DNA from: Lutjanus erythropterus
Lineage: Eukaryota; Chordata; Actinopteri; Lutjaniformes; Lutjanidae
Reading direction: 5' to 3'
NCBI GenBank assembly: GCA_020091685.1
Contig: CM034610.1
Location: 30,407,134 to 30,471,133, forward strand
Length of the DNA: 64,000 nucleotides
The stretch's first letter is position 1, and every line of letters starts with the position of its first letter. This document shows, piece by piece, positions 11,820-23,987 of the stretch. The notes under the pieces are model-generated. The model saw only the letters and a program-made list of their open reading frames with translations. It searched no databases and was not told the origin of the DNA. The position numbers and the translations under genes were made by a program.

Positions 11820-12300
11820 GTTGATGGAGAGTGACCTGAGCCTCTCAGGTCATGCCTGGGAGAGCTCCCTCCTGCCTGGGGGAGCCTTTAGATGCCTGTG
11901 ATGAAGAAGGTAGAAGCGTTTTAGGCTAATCTGTGGATGCACGTCTGGTGGAGGAGGAGGAGGAGCTGCTGCTGATGGTGTTTTTTTTCCCCCCACCAGC
12001 TCTCTTGTGCAATGATCTTCCTCGTTGTTTTCCGGTGACGAAGGCTGGCGTGGCAGTGATGTTGACGCTGATGCAAGAGAGAGATACAGCTACCCCTTTC
12101 CTCCTCCCCTTTCTCTCTCTCCGTCTTACCCTCCCCCTCCTCCCCCTCCTCCTCGTCCTCCTCCTCCTCCTCCTCTCCATCTGCTGAAAGGAGTGACGCA
12201 GGCACTGCATGCTCAGTGGAGAGCTGAGAGGGAGGCAGACTGGGAGAGATGGAGAGCAACTGGGATGTGGAAACATAGCCAAGCCTGCTGGCAAAAAGGG
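11820..12300 (-). promoter_or_regulatory. fmn2: fmn2 5' flank, probable 5' UTR region
   Basis: Immediately upstream of the fmn2 start. It contains purine/pyrimidine-biased tracts (CTCCTC-rich on plus at about 12090-12175) and a possible splice acceptor on the minus strand (TTCTACCTTCTTCATCACAG, AG at 11897-11896) that would place a 5' UTR exon boundary at 11895. I see no clear TATA box and cannot place the transcription start. Confidence 0.35.
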
Positions 12301-12509
12301 TAAAAATACTTGAGAGGAATAAAGATGCTGAAACTGGAGGTGCAGGGGACAGAAATATACACCCTTCTGTGCAGACTCCTGCCTACATTACCCATAGTGC
12401 TAAGTGTGGGCAAGGCTTCAATAAAGGGACCTCTTATGCAGCTCTCCATCACTGCAGGAAACTGGTTTTCAAAAGCATTTTCTATTTAACAGTTAAAACT
12501 GGCACTGCA
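12301..12509. other. Intergenic, no gene seen
   Basis: Unique-looking sequence upstream of fmn2 with no recognisable exon or repeat. Together with 12831-23987 it forms the chrm3-fmn2 intergenic interval. Confidence 0.5.
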
Positions 12510-12830
12510 ACATTTAATCGATAATTAATCAACTGTTAAATCAATTGCCAACTATTTTGATAAGCGATTAATCAGTTTGAATCATTTTTAGAGAAAAAAT
12601 GTCAAAATTCTCTGATTTCAGCTTTTTGGATGTGAATATTTTCTGGTTTCTTTACTCCTCTCTGATATTAAACTGAATATCTTTGGGTTGGGGACAAAAC
12701 AAGACATTTGAGGACGTCATCTTGGACTTTGATCAACATTTTTCACCATTTTCTCACATGTTACGGACCAAACAACTCTTAATTGAATAATCAAGGAACT
12801 AATCAGCTGATTAGTCAACTGTAATTAGCA
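12510..12830. repeat. Interspersed repeat family A, copy 3
   Basis: Starts near ATTTAATCGATAATTAATCA and carries ATTCTCTGATTTCAGC, GACAAAACAAGACAT and TTTTCACCATTTTCTCACA, then ends near AATTGAATAATCAAGGAAC. Same orientation as the copy at 946-1262. Confidence 0.75.
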
Positions 12831-13213
12831 TATATACATATTTGATAGTTTAATTATCTACAAAAATGGTTGTAAACTCAGTTTCTTGTTCAAATCAAGG
12901 AACGTTATGCTTTTGCCTGATCATGTGATCACTTGCATGCGTGCATGCAGCGGCGTCACCAGGGATTTTGGGCCCCATGAACAGATATCACATTGGGCCA
13001 CAAGCCACACCAACCCTGTGCTATTGCTGTACACATGATAATATATCCTTTAATATAATACTATTTGTAATAATATCATAAGAAAAATTTCAGTTGCTAC
13101 TATTTTGTTGACTTAATTTTAACTGCATGCATCACAGAAACAAATAATAATCCTGCAGAATACTGACCTAAATTCCTTCAGTGTGTATCACCACCACTAA
13201 TATCAAGTAAATG

Positions 13214-13265
13214 ATTTCAGTCTGCATCAAGCTATTACTAATAATACCTTGATGCAGACTGAAAT
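13214..13265. repeat. Perfect 18-bp inverted repeat (hairpin 1)
   Basis: Left arm ATTTCAGTCTGCATCAAG at 13214-13231, right arm CTTGATGCAGACTGAAAT at 13248-13265, with a 16-base AT-rich loop. The arms match at all 18 positions. Confidence 0.95.
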
Positions 13266-13283
13266 AATTTAGTATTATTTTAA

Positions 13284-13332
13284 AATTGGCTGTGACTCAG
13301 ACTCAGTGACTGAGTCTGAGTGACAGCCAATT
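13284..13332. repeat. 49-bp near-perfect palindrome (hairpin 2)
   Basis: Two 24-base arms around a single central G at 13308; 23 of 24 positions pair, the exception being G-G at 13294/13322. It lies 18 bp after hairpin 1. Confidence 0.95.
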
Positions 13333-13870
13333 GCTTCAAACTGTCCAGCATCCAGTACAGACTGCAGGCTGTTTTTGTTTCAAATAATAATCATTATCAT
13401 TACTTTTTTTCATAATAATACACAAATAAATTGCCATAGATCTCCTGTAATTATGCCAAGTGACACGTGATTCAACACAACGCTGCTCACCTCCTGCAGC
13501 TGAGAGTAGGACAGGTTCATTTGGGGGACAGGGACACAGGGCTGCTGAGGATGAAGCTGAATCTGCATCTGTGGGACCTGGCATCAGGGACAGCATCAAT
13601 AGTTTCATAAAGGTTTTCCTGCATTGATTAAATATCAGCAAAAAGAGAAGTGAGATGTAAACATTTCTGTGATAATATGAAGTAACTAATGTTAGAGTAG
13701 CAACAGTAGCTTATTACACTGTGGCCAAAACTGACCACTCACAGACTAAACCAGCTTTCTTTTTGAAGAATATGGTGACGTACTGTTGCCCTGTCTTATC
13801 TCTCTGCTCTCTTAATTTCCTTTCTTTACATTTTTGGAAGCCAGATTTGTCTTTAATATGACATCAGTCC

Positions 13871-14528
13871 AGAACAGCCCACACCACACCAGATCAAACC
13901 ACACCAGACCAGACCAGACCACACCAGACCAGACCACACATGACCACACCACACCAAACCAAACCAGACCAAACCAAACCAAACCAAACCAAAGCAGACC
14001 AGATCTGACCAGACCACACATGACCTGACCACACCACACCACACCACACCAGACCAAACCACACCACACCAAACCACACCAGATCACACCACACCAGACC
14101 AGACCAGATCAGACCAGACCACACATGACCAGACCAAACCAGACCAAACCAGACCAAACCAAACCAAACCAGACCAGGTCTGACCAGACCACACCAAACC
14201 ACACCAGATCACACCACACCAGACCAGACCAGATCAGACCAGACCACACCAGACCACACATGACCAGACAACACCACACCAGACCAAACCAGACCAAACC
14301 ACACCAGACCAGACCAGACCAGACCAGATCACACCACACCAGACCAGACCAGACCAGATCAGACCAGACCACACCAGACCACACCAGACCACACATGACC
14401 AGACCAAACCAGACCAAACCAAACCAGACCAGACCAGGTCTGACCAGACCACACCAAACCACACATGACCAGACCACACCACACCAGACCAAACCAGACC
14501 AAACCACACCAGACCAGACCAGACCACA
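13871..14528. repeat. Pentanucleotide (CCANA)n array, about 650 bp
   Basis: Uninterrupted 5-bp units of the types CCAGA, CCACA and CCAAA, with occasional CCAGATCA and ACACATGACC variants. A larger repeat is visible: the marker AGACCAGGTCTGACCAGACC appears at 14171 and again at 14431, 260 bp apart. Because the unit length is not a multiple of three and the unit has no stop codon, long frames are open on both strands (VWSGL-type on minus, PDQTR-type on plus); these are not genes. Confidence 0.97.
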
Positions 14529-15060
14529 AAGAAGAAAATGAAAATAAACTATTAGTTTTATTAGAACATTGTAAATAAAATGCTCCATTTAAGATGATAG
14601 GTTAAAAATTAAAGATTGAAGATTGCTTATATGACGTCAACAAACAGCAACAGGGAACGGAGTTATTGTTCCAACTTGAGGGGGTGTTCACAGTTGGGAA
14701 ATCAATTTGCCCATTATTCCCACACCACATGAATACATTATACAAGCAGGAATTTTAGCCTACATAGCTGATTTGATCAGAATATTACAAAACAAAATTA
14801 CTGATCCACTAATTCATGTAAACTTAACTTTTATTTAATTTAATTCAGATCTCAAGCAGAGTGTCACAAGACAACCCTTGTTTTAGTTTGTTCATATTAC
14901 TTTGGTCTGCTGAACACAAAACGGCAGCAATTTTCTGTGTTTTTACTAGCTCATTATTATACACACAATTTAATAAAAATGAGCCAAAGCAACATTTATT
15001 TTTGTGTAGGCACAGTATATTGGCAGACTTCCCAGCATGTATTGTGTGAGAGTCTTTTGT
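14529..15060. other. Intergenic, nothing recognised
   Basis: AT-rich unique-looking sequence. An open frame of 193 codons on the minus strand (15426-14845) overlaps the SINE copy and shows no protein family features. Confidence 0.5.
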
Positions 15061-15067
15061 TTTTAAT

Positions 15068-15240
15068 TTTCTGGGGGGATTTTTAGCCTTTATTTGATTG
15101 GACAGCTTTAGACAGACAGGAAATGGGGGACAGGAGGGGAGGACATGTAGCAAAGGGCCACAGGCTGGAATCAAACCCATGGCTGCTGCTGAGGAGCCTG
15201 TGCACACGAGCAGGACATCCATGTGGGAGTTATAAGACTT
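15068..15240 (-). mobile_element. tRNA-derived SINE, decayed copy
   Basis: Read on the plus strand it starts with the tail motif TTTTTAGCCTTTATTTGATT, then GACAGGAAATGGGGGACAGG, then a degraded tRNA-like head containing a B-box-like AATCAAACCCAT. The order matches the better copy at 44562-44757, so the element is on the minus strand. Confidence 0.65.
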
Positions 15241-17054
15241 CTTTTTATAGTTTGAAGGAAACATAGATGTGTCTTTAATACACTGAAATAAGTCCTGGCT
15301 GGTTGTTTTCACAATACTGAAAAATCTGTGAACCATGAAAAAGTGTTGGATTGAAGTTCCTACCTTCTTACACAACAGTATATTGTGTAATATTGGACCA
15401 AGCAGCTCCAACAGGAGCAGCTGCACCTCTGAGTTCTTTGTGTTAAATGAAGAACTGACTCTTCAAACTGAGAAAAAGTAAGAGGAAACTACATTTGTTT
15501 GTTTTGTTTGTCTGTGTGACTGAACAGATGCTGGTTGCACTTAACATCTTAAGCTTATTTAAAATGTTCAGTTCGCTTAACTCAAATAAGACTTTGAACC
15601 AGTTTTTCAATCTAAGTTCTGTTAACTTACATTTTGAAGTGGAACTAGACCAAAATTATTGAGAGTGCATGTTAAGAGTTTTGTGGGATTTAGAGTCATA
15701 TATATATATTCCTCATTGTGCGTTTTTCACTCTAATTTTTATTGAAGACAGCAAACAGAAAAATCAATCCAACCACAAGCTGTAGTGGAGCTTTCAATCA
15801 CATTAGATGATCTCCCTCATCAGAGGGAGTTTGACACAGCTGACACAGAAATGTTGATGTTACCGATTATTTTATGTATTTCTCATCCAGATTTACTCAT
15901 TTTTATGTTATAGTTGATCAGTTTAAACTGATTTTTAGCCTAATTTCAAATTTTCCCATATCAAGATTGTATTATATGTCAGGATTATATCATTTTAGCT
16001 GAGACAAAAGTGAACAGAAAGGTGAGAGTTGTGAAACCAGTAAAAAATGACTAGTAATGTTCTACCTCATTTCCAAATTTCATATCTTAAAATGATTGTA
16101 AACAAGCCAACAAACTCACGTTTTATCAAACTGAAAGCTACAATTTAAGGATTTGTTTGACTTCAAAACTATTGAAATCATGTACAAAGCAAAAAAAATC
16201 AACCAAACAGTAAGCATGATCTTAAAGGCCTGCATATGTTCAATAAACAATTGGTGAGGACAAAAGCAAAAATGCATTGTTTCACTGTCAAGGAGTTAAC
16301 CTATGGAACAACTGTGACCTGACCTGACACAGGATGTGTGAGGTGCCTTGTTTGACTTGTTTTGTTTTGTTTTGTTTTGTTTTGTTTTGTTTATTTTTGT
16401 TTCTATGCTGTTTCTTTTTTTCTCTTTCATTTTGTTTTGAATGTTTTTTTATGGTTTGACTTGAAAAGACAGATATTATTTATGATGTTAGAGATTTTGC
16501 AGAATATGTTCAGTTCTTTTAATCTGTTTTGATTTCCTGCTAATATAATTTATTTTATTTTAACATGGTCGGGAGAAAAAGATCCAAACAATAGTCACAA
16601 ATACATAAACTCTTCTCATCATGAAAATACTGTACCAGTACTAAAGTACCAAATTAAAAATGGATCATGACATTACATCCAGACTGGTAATATTACATTT
16701 GAACAGCATTATTATGCAAATTCTTGTTCAAAAATATAGTTGAGAGTGCTTGAAAAATATGATTAGTGACCATTTGCAAGTAAACATTAGTTTTACCTGG
16801 TTATTGTAGTCCATGAATATGATTTCTCCTATTAAACACACTGAGTCTGAAAAACGAGGCAGAGTTGAGAGCACAGATACCAAAAAGCCTCTTAACTTGA
16901 CACTTCATGCTGTGAGTATGTTCAAATATCTGCATGCATTGGTCAAAACTGAGATTACATATAATCAAAAAATCAAGATCATCCAATATAATCCTGCAAG
17001 CTTAAAGACAGACTTTAAGAGCCTAAATCAGACTGGTATAATTAGACTCGTGCT
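15241..17054. other. Intergenic, mostly AT-rich
   Basis: I see no exon. A (TTTTG)n microsatellite lies at about 16356-16390. Short AT dinucleotide runs occur near 15701. Confidence 0.5.
16356..16390. repeat. (TTTTG)n microsatellite
   Basis: About seven units of GTTTT in a row, visible directly. Confidence 0.95.
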
Positions 17055-17055
17055 T

Positions 17056-17200
17056 TTTTTATATGTATGTTTTGGGGGGTGTTTATGCCTTTAATATGTA
17101 GAACTGCTGAAGAGAAGACAGGAAAAGGAGAAAGAGAGGGGGGAATGACAGGCAGGAATCAAACCCACAGTCGCTGTACACAGAGCTACCAGGCCACCAG
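17056..17200 (-). mobile_element. tRNA-derived SINE, decayed copy
   Basis: Plus-strand order: TTTATGCCTTTAATATGTAG, then AAGACAGGAAAAGGAG, GGGGGGAATGACAGGC, then AATCAAACCCACAGTCGCTG and remnants of the tRNA-like head. Same family and same orientation as the copies at 15068 and 44562. Confidence 0.65.
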
Positions 17201-19339
17201 AATTATCCATTTTTAATTGGGAAATAAGTGATAAATCAATTAATATTATTAATAATATTCACACACATCACATACACAGTTATACAGTGTAGTGAAACAC
17301 ATTCTCTGCATCAGTTGGCAGCTGCCCCACCAACAATAAATCAGCTGTAATACAGTTCTAAGCCAGAGGTTTGTCACGGCAGCAGAACTAACCTACATTA
17401 ACTTACATGTTGTTGATAGTGAGGGAAAGTGGAGCACCCTGAGGAAAAACGATTGAAGATGATAACATGTAGGCTATATCACCCGACACCCACTAGAGGT
17501 CACCAAAGTTCCAGAGGGGATCGTGAAGCTTTCTCAATTTTAAGGGCTGAAAGGAAACTTTTAAAACATAAAAATGAGTGTATGTAAATATATATTGGAA
17601 TTTCTGGAGAGAAAACTAAATAAGAATGAAATTTTTAAAGTTTAGATTATTATGTGAGATATAAACTTAAAAAAATAAAAAATGAAAATCAAACTTTTCT
17701 TTGACTGGCGTGGCTCAAGTTAACATCAGATGAACTCACTGAACCAAAGCTGAAGCTGGCCAGAAGAAAAGCCAAAACATTCTTCTGTCTATAATAGCCT
17801 TCAATGTTGTTCTTTGCTCTTCCTTCAATGAAGAAATACTATTCTGATATAACTGATGCTATCACAGTATCTATGCTAACCTCTTCAAGAGCCACCACTG
17901 CTCAAGATGAGTCGTTTCCATGTCTGTGCACCTGAAACCACACATGTAGCTGCCAGTAGTCCCTCCCAGGACGCTGACTGGCTGCACCACCTCTGCTGCA
18001 GACACAAGCAGATAGCTTTGAGCCTGGCAAGATGGGTTCTAGCATGATCGGGAGATCTCATGATCTTGCAAATCCAGGTGCCTCGCAAGGTAAGGTCCAA
18101 ATGACTAATACAGGCATGGTATGAAGCCATTTCCCATACCATTTCTTTTACTTCAATTACTAATATATCCTACAGATTCTTACATTCCTGTGTTTATTTT
18201 TTTTTTTATTTAAAAGACAAATAGTGCTACTAATCACAACACAGCAGAGTGGGATCATAAAAATATAAAATCAAGCTTCTGTACTTTATTATAAGTCCAT
18301 AAAAAGAAATTGTACCTCTATTGTAACTGTTTTGACTAATTCAACCTCAGCATTCCATCATGAAATTTTTTTATCATATTTTATGACGTAGTATTGAAGT
18401 AAATTAACCTTGTATAAAAAAATAAAGTAGGATACATACAAAAGAAAACAATGCACATTTAAAAATGCTCATCACCATCCACAGTCGGTCAAACTAAGAT
18501 CCCGCCTCTCACTGGACAGATAACCCCGCTCCCCTCCTCTAGAAATGCCCCTGTATGGTGAACACCTGAACACAAGCTGCACAGACTTCACTCTCTGCTA
18601 AACAGCCTCGTACACAGTTAGAACAACCAAAGAGCTAAGAGAAAAATGGCCAAGCATCAGGGAGAAGAAAGCACTGAATTTGTCTTAAAAAGAAGCTTGT
18701 TAAGTATTTACAAATTAAAAGCTGAAAAATACATAAAACAGACATGGTTCATTCTGCACAAACTTTGTGAAGTTTATCAGTGATTCTGTACAGTTATTCT
18801 TATTCAGTACATAAAATATATCACTTAGTCAGTTTACTCAATGATAGAAAAGCTGGCTGGATTGTATCACTGTATAGTCTTAACTTTGCCTTTACTTTGG
18901 AGAAATAAATTTTCCTCAAATCAAGTTTTTGACTATAGTGTAGACAAAGTAAATATTATTTTGAGTGACTGTTGTTAAATAAATATTTCAATCATTTTAA
19001 ATACATACATAAAAACTACTTCTCTCTGGAATTATGAAGTTTACTGTGATATGGCTACATCCTTCATGAATGTCATGTGTGCAGAAGCATCAACCCTGCT
19101 CACATAGTAAAGTCAGTTTGACACCATCTCTTTGGCATTTTAATAATAAAGCCACTTGAGGGAGTTGTTGCACCAATATTACAGTGACAAACTGATCCAG
19201 GGTTGTGACAGAATGCCAGAATCTTTTTCAGCAGTCACTGATAAATATGATAAAGAGTATACATTTAATTTTATTGCTCTTCAACTCATATACACGTGAA
19301 CATCAATGAAAAAAAATAACATTTTGTACAGACACATGA
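17201..19339. other. Intergenic, nothing recognised
   Basis: AT-rich with no supported exon or clear repeat family. Short open frames here carry no recognisable domain. Confidence 0.5.
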
Positions 19340-19749
19340 ATTAAAGGTGCCCTGTGGAGTTTTCTTGTGAACAAACAAAAGTTATGTTTGTGCTCAGTGT
19401 TACTCACCAAAATGCATTGTCTGCATCCTTGAGCTCTATCAGATAAATCCAGTGCATTTTCTTCTTCATAAAACATGCAGAAAGCAGATTTTTTTAAGCA
19501 ATTTAAATCCTTCACTGTTTGCATCCATGTTTGCAAGTCAGCAGTCTTATTCTTTGCTGTCTTTGTTGGTGCATTGCACCATATTTTGGCTCATTACTGC
19601 CACCTGTTGGTCAGTAGGACCTCATCAGCAGAACTGAGTTTTCACTTGTAGGCTGTGCATGAAGGAGACAAACAAAACAGGAACTGAGTCATAGAAAAAC
19701 AGCTCCATAGCGCTACAAGAGGTCTAAAACTCCACAGGGAACCTTTAAT
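19340..19749. mobile_element. MITE, 410 bp, with about 23-bp TIRs
   Basis: Left end ATTAAAGGTGCCCTGTGGAG, right end (complement) ATTAAAGGTTCCCTGTGGAG. No transposase inside. The interior carries TACTGCCACCTGTTGGTCAG, seen in many fish repeats. A TTAA at the left edge could be part of the target site. Confidence 0.8.
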
Positions 19750-20482
19750 GCATTAATCAACACACAAGTGCAAAGTATTTATTATCTCACAGCAGTAGGT
19801 AACTCTTAGAAATGTTCTCATATCATTGTCAGTGGAAAACAGCAGAGGTGGTTGAAAGAGGATGTTGTGTTCAATTTCATCTGCCTAAACGAGGGACCTG
19901 GGTCCAGTTAATGAGTGTGTGAGAGAGTGATCAGGGTGTAATCATGCGTGCAGGAAACCTCAACAGAGCAACAAAACTGAAAGGACTTTATTTCACCTGT
20001 GGTTTCCATTGCACACAATTCTCTCTCTCTCTCTTTGATTAAAAACCTTGGATGGATCTGTGAATATTAAAGCTTCAGCTAACTACTGTAAAGTCCCACT
20101 GAGGGATGGTATTAAACATTCAGGGCTGCGTACCGGATACACAGAGCAAGAGCAAGAGGTCTGTGGAAACATGACCAGACTAAATTTATTAGTCCAATCA
20201 CTCACCCGAAACACAGCTTGGCCAGAATAAATCTTGTTTCTAATTACTTTCGTAATGTTTAGTCATAGTCAATTCTAAGTTCACCATCTTGATGTGCAAT
20301 ACACAATACCATGTCTCTTTTCTAGATGATATAATAAGTCTAACAGTTTTGAGTATGTAGTACATTCACTTAGGAAAATAAAATGTATTCATGAAAAGGC
20401 CATCATGTAGACTTGTAGACACAGCATGTCTGAATGTGCTACAGAAACAGAATACATCACTGACACAGAAGAGAAAATTGCT

Positions 20483-21345
20483 GTTTTCCTGAATTAGTAA
20501 GATTGCTTTCTTAAAATTCTGTCGTGTTTTTCTGAACACTAAGATAATTTTGAAAAAATAAAATCTGAATAAACAAGATCATTTTTGTGAAAAAAAAAAG
20601 TTTTTCTGAATTAACAAGTCAATTTTCATGAAAAAATCCCAGTTGGTTTTTTCTAAAGTAACAAGATAATCTTCATGAAAAAAAAACCCATCCTGCTCTG
20701 TTATTCTGAATCAGTGGAATACCTCCAGCAGGCTCTTCATACTGAAGACTGGCTCTCGGCACCAAATCCCAGAAGCAGCTTCCAGCATGTTCCAGTTGGC
20801 CAAGGTGGGGCTCTCATCCCGCTAAGCCTGTCCCAAACCCTCTAACACTGCGTTTCTCAGCCTCGAGACAGCCTCCAATGAGATCCAGGGGCCCAGGCAG
20901 GGCTCTTTGCCCCGAAACCTCATCTAAAGCCCCATAACATTGGGTCTACAGCCCCCACCCACTCTCCATCCAACTCCCAAGGCACATAATCCCCCCTCCT
21001 GGAATCTCGGCCTCCAACCAAACCTGTTGGCCCACTCTTCAGCAGCCCCTCCTCACATAGCTGGCAATTGTTCGGGCCCTTGGTACTCCATTTGACACTT
21101 TGTGCCCCTGGCACTAGTCTGGCACTTTGCATCCTTCACCTTGTGCCGTCCTGGCCCACGGGAACATGCTGGAAGCTGATTATGGGATTTGAGGGAGCTG
21201 AAAGTGAGCCCTGAGCATGGAAATTCTGCTGGAAGCTTATCCACAGCTGGAGAGCTGGTGTTAAGGGTTTGGTGTCACAATTCTGAAAAACTACTTTTTT
21301 GAAATTCAGAAAAACAGGGAACCTTTTTTTTTCATGTGAATGCAT
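20483..21345. mobile_element. Candidate element: GC-rich core between inverted AT-rich arms
   Basis: The left arm (about 20483-20715) has about five diverged units of roughly 40-45 bp of the type TTTTTCTGAATTAACAAG followed by TTTTCATGAAAAAA. The right arm (about 21283-21345) contains the reverse of the same motifs (AATTCAGAAAAAC, TTTTTTTTCATG). Between them is about 570 bp of GC-rich sequence with no recognisable protein. I take it as a non-autonomous element, but the class is unknown. Confidence 0.5.
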
Positions 21346-22995
21346 TATGCTTCCATAATGTGCTCTTTATAGACAACACAACACCAAATGAAAATTAACA
21401 AAACTACTAATCTAGTAATTAAGTAGACAATCTTTTACTTACTATCTCTGAATATTACAAAACGAAACTGCCAGCTGTGTTCCAAGCCTTCCAAGAACTG
21501 ACACACATCTGCACACATCATTTTATGTTAAGTATTATTTCTTGAATTCTAACCAACAGAACAGAGAACTGTCAACTTCATTTGTACCCCCACTGTGTGA
21601 TTTACTATAAACTGGGGTTACATGGTGTGATAAAATTTGCCCAGTTTCTCCCCTTCCATTGGCAACTCACGATGTGCTTTGCTATATTTTGCCATCAAAA
21701 GCACTGCTCCTGTTCCCGTGTTACTTTTAAATGTGCACCGGGCATTCACATTATTACACTCTGTAACATTTCTCAGATGAAAAGACAAAAGAGTCAGTGT
21801 CACACAGTGTTGTGTTTTCACATTGCTGTGAGCTTCATTCAAATACTACAATACTGAATAATACTCATTCAATACAAATCACCTCACTCAGCCCAGGCAT
21901 GAACCAGTTGGTGGTGTCTATACCTGAAAAATTCTCTCTATTTGTTCATTTCATCAAGTGTCTACATCACAGCCCCTGATCATAAAAATGAATGAACAGC
22001 TGTCTAAAACAGTTTCAACAAATAAGCTAGGTATACTAAATAAACTGACATCTGACTGTACATCATAGCTGACATCCAGGTTATCATTTATAACAAAGCA
22101 ATATTTCAGTTAACATGGCTATCAAATCTTTAACAAGCATTATATATTATATTTGTATGAAAAATAAAGTTATGCCCAGTAGTTCAGTAACTAAAATGTC
22201 ATTACCGAAAGTGTTACCTACTATTCTGAAAACAAAAAAGGCACAATGAAAACCATAAGCTGAGATCCAAATTGTCCTGGTAACATCAGTCTTCAAAACA
22301 AACAGAAGCTATGTTGCTTTAATTTTGGCAAAAAAAAATCCCACAAGGCTCTTAAATCCTTCGAGAAGTTCACTTCCTTAACTACACCAAGCTATAATTG
22401 AATTTTTCTATTATTAGAGCAGAAAATAATTAAATACAGACTACTAGACACCTTGATTCAACTGGGCACATCATGTCTGTGACATGGTTTTGATTTGTCC
22501 TCCACAGAGCTTCTTGCTCCACCAGATATTGGTCATTTTACTTTGATTTTTGTGCTTCTACCATTGGTGAGTAAGCTACGTAATTTCCTCTTTGTCTGTT
22601 TTTCCAATCTGAGTCTTTTATTTTGAAAATTGACCAGACTCGGTGCTGCTTCTACAGTATGTCTGACTTCCTGCTGGCTCAATCTGCTCTGTGCAGCTTG
22701 ACACGGTATCTGTCAAAAACAGACTTGGTGTGTATTGTCCATGGAGCAGAGCGGAGAGCTGCTTCTGGCACATGGCGAGGCGCTTCTGGTGGAATCACAA
22801 GCACTGTCTAAAATGACCGTGATCAGCTTCAGGGGCCGGGCACAGCTGGACTCAGTGGAATCAAGCAGTAAAACCCTGCTAGTCCCTCCTCCAGGCTATG
22901 TTTACTCGTTACACCCCAGAATACAAAATGTTAGAATAAACAACATGCTGAAACCTTTGCTGTTTGTCAAGCCTCATATGTACTTGGAGTAAAAA
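21346..22995. other. Intergenic, nothing firm
   Basis: No exon recognised. The part around 22600-22900 is less AT-rich and may be an old repeat, but I cannot name it. Confidence 0.45.
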
Positions 22996-23380
22996 CCATA
23001 GACTGTATAAAACATGGATGTAGTCTCTATGACCTCACCCATAAGTTTCTGAAGAGCCATAGTGAAGCTCTCAGTGCACCATCTTGGCAGTGCCTGACTC
23101 TGTCTAGCTCCTGGTTAATTAAAAATAGGTAAAGGGTGAAGCATGTTTGGAGCTAAAGTCAAACTAGCCACCTGTGACAGCTACCACTCATTACTCAAAG
23201 TGGGCATGCTCTTAATTATGCATAACTTAAGGCCTTACTTTAATTTAAACAGGTGAGTTATACAAAACCTCACCACCTGCACAGCTGTCATGAACGGGGA
23301 CATTAGCTATAGAGACAAAAACCACTGAGCCAGTCTCAAGTGGCCATTCCGCAATGGTTTCACTTTTCAGCCCAGGTTAG
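22996..23380. repeat. Fish interspersed repeat starting ACCATAGACTGTATAAA
   Basis: The opening ACCATAGACTGTATAAAACA, then GACCTCACCCATAAGTTTCT and CCATCTTGGCAGTG, is a familiar order in teleost non-autonomous repeats. The right boundary is estimated. Confidence 0.5.
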
Positions 23381-23987
23381 TATAATTATGAAGTCCATCC
23401 AGAGGGTGGTGTCAGACTTAAGGCCTCCTTATCTCCCTCTGTATTGGTAAAATTTTATTTTCCTAATTAGATTGTTAGATATGTTTTCTGCAACTGACAA
23501 ACTGACCTGACGGTGAAACTTGCAATGACTGCCTGGATAAATCAAAATGGTTTCGCATCTGGCAACAAGAATCTTCCTAGTAAATTCTCCTTGAACTTTA
23601 GATTTTGATCATTGTTGTGCCGAAATGTACATTTTGGCTTGAAAGCAAAGTTCACAGGTTCATGAGGACCATGAATATTCAAAGCAAACACTCCACAAAT
23701 TCTTCTATGGTGCCATGGGCCAAAATGGTGGCCAATATGAAATGAATGAGCTTGAGGGATCACCAGCTCATTAGTAGTTATGCTCTGGGACCATGAATCA
23801 TCAATCCATATATGCTAGACCAGCCTTAGCTTGACAAAACTCCCTGTAAGGCAAGAATTACTTTTGGTAAGCAAATTCAGTTCAGGATCTCTCCCCTGAA
23901 ATTTGAGTTCATATGCTGCATTCCAACTCTGAATATAGACCAGGAAATGTATCTTTAAAAACAGATCCATCCAAAAAATTTGCCACT

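Larger units (their letters stand above)
12960..13660. mobile_element. Probable old repeat element holding two hairpins
   Basis: Starts near GGCGTCACCAGGGATTTTGG with GGGCCCC soon after, a motif I associate with fish hAT-like repeats. It is AT-rich inside and holds two adjacent hairpins (13214-13265 and 13284-13332). Boundaries and class are uncertain. Confidence 0.4.

Noticed and set aside
13812-14588. Long open frames on both strands with VWSGL-type and PDQTR-type repeats
   Set aside because: They are translations of the pentanucleotide array, which lacks stop codons in several frames; no start, splice or domain evidence.
14845-15426. 193-codon minus-strand open frame
   Set aside because: Runs through the decayed SINE copy and shows no protein family features.
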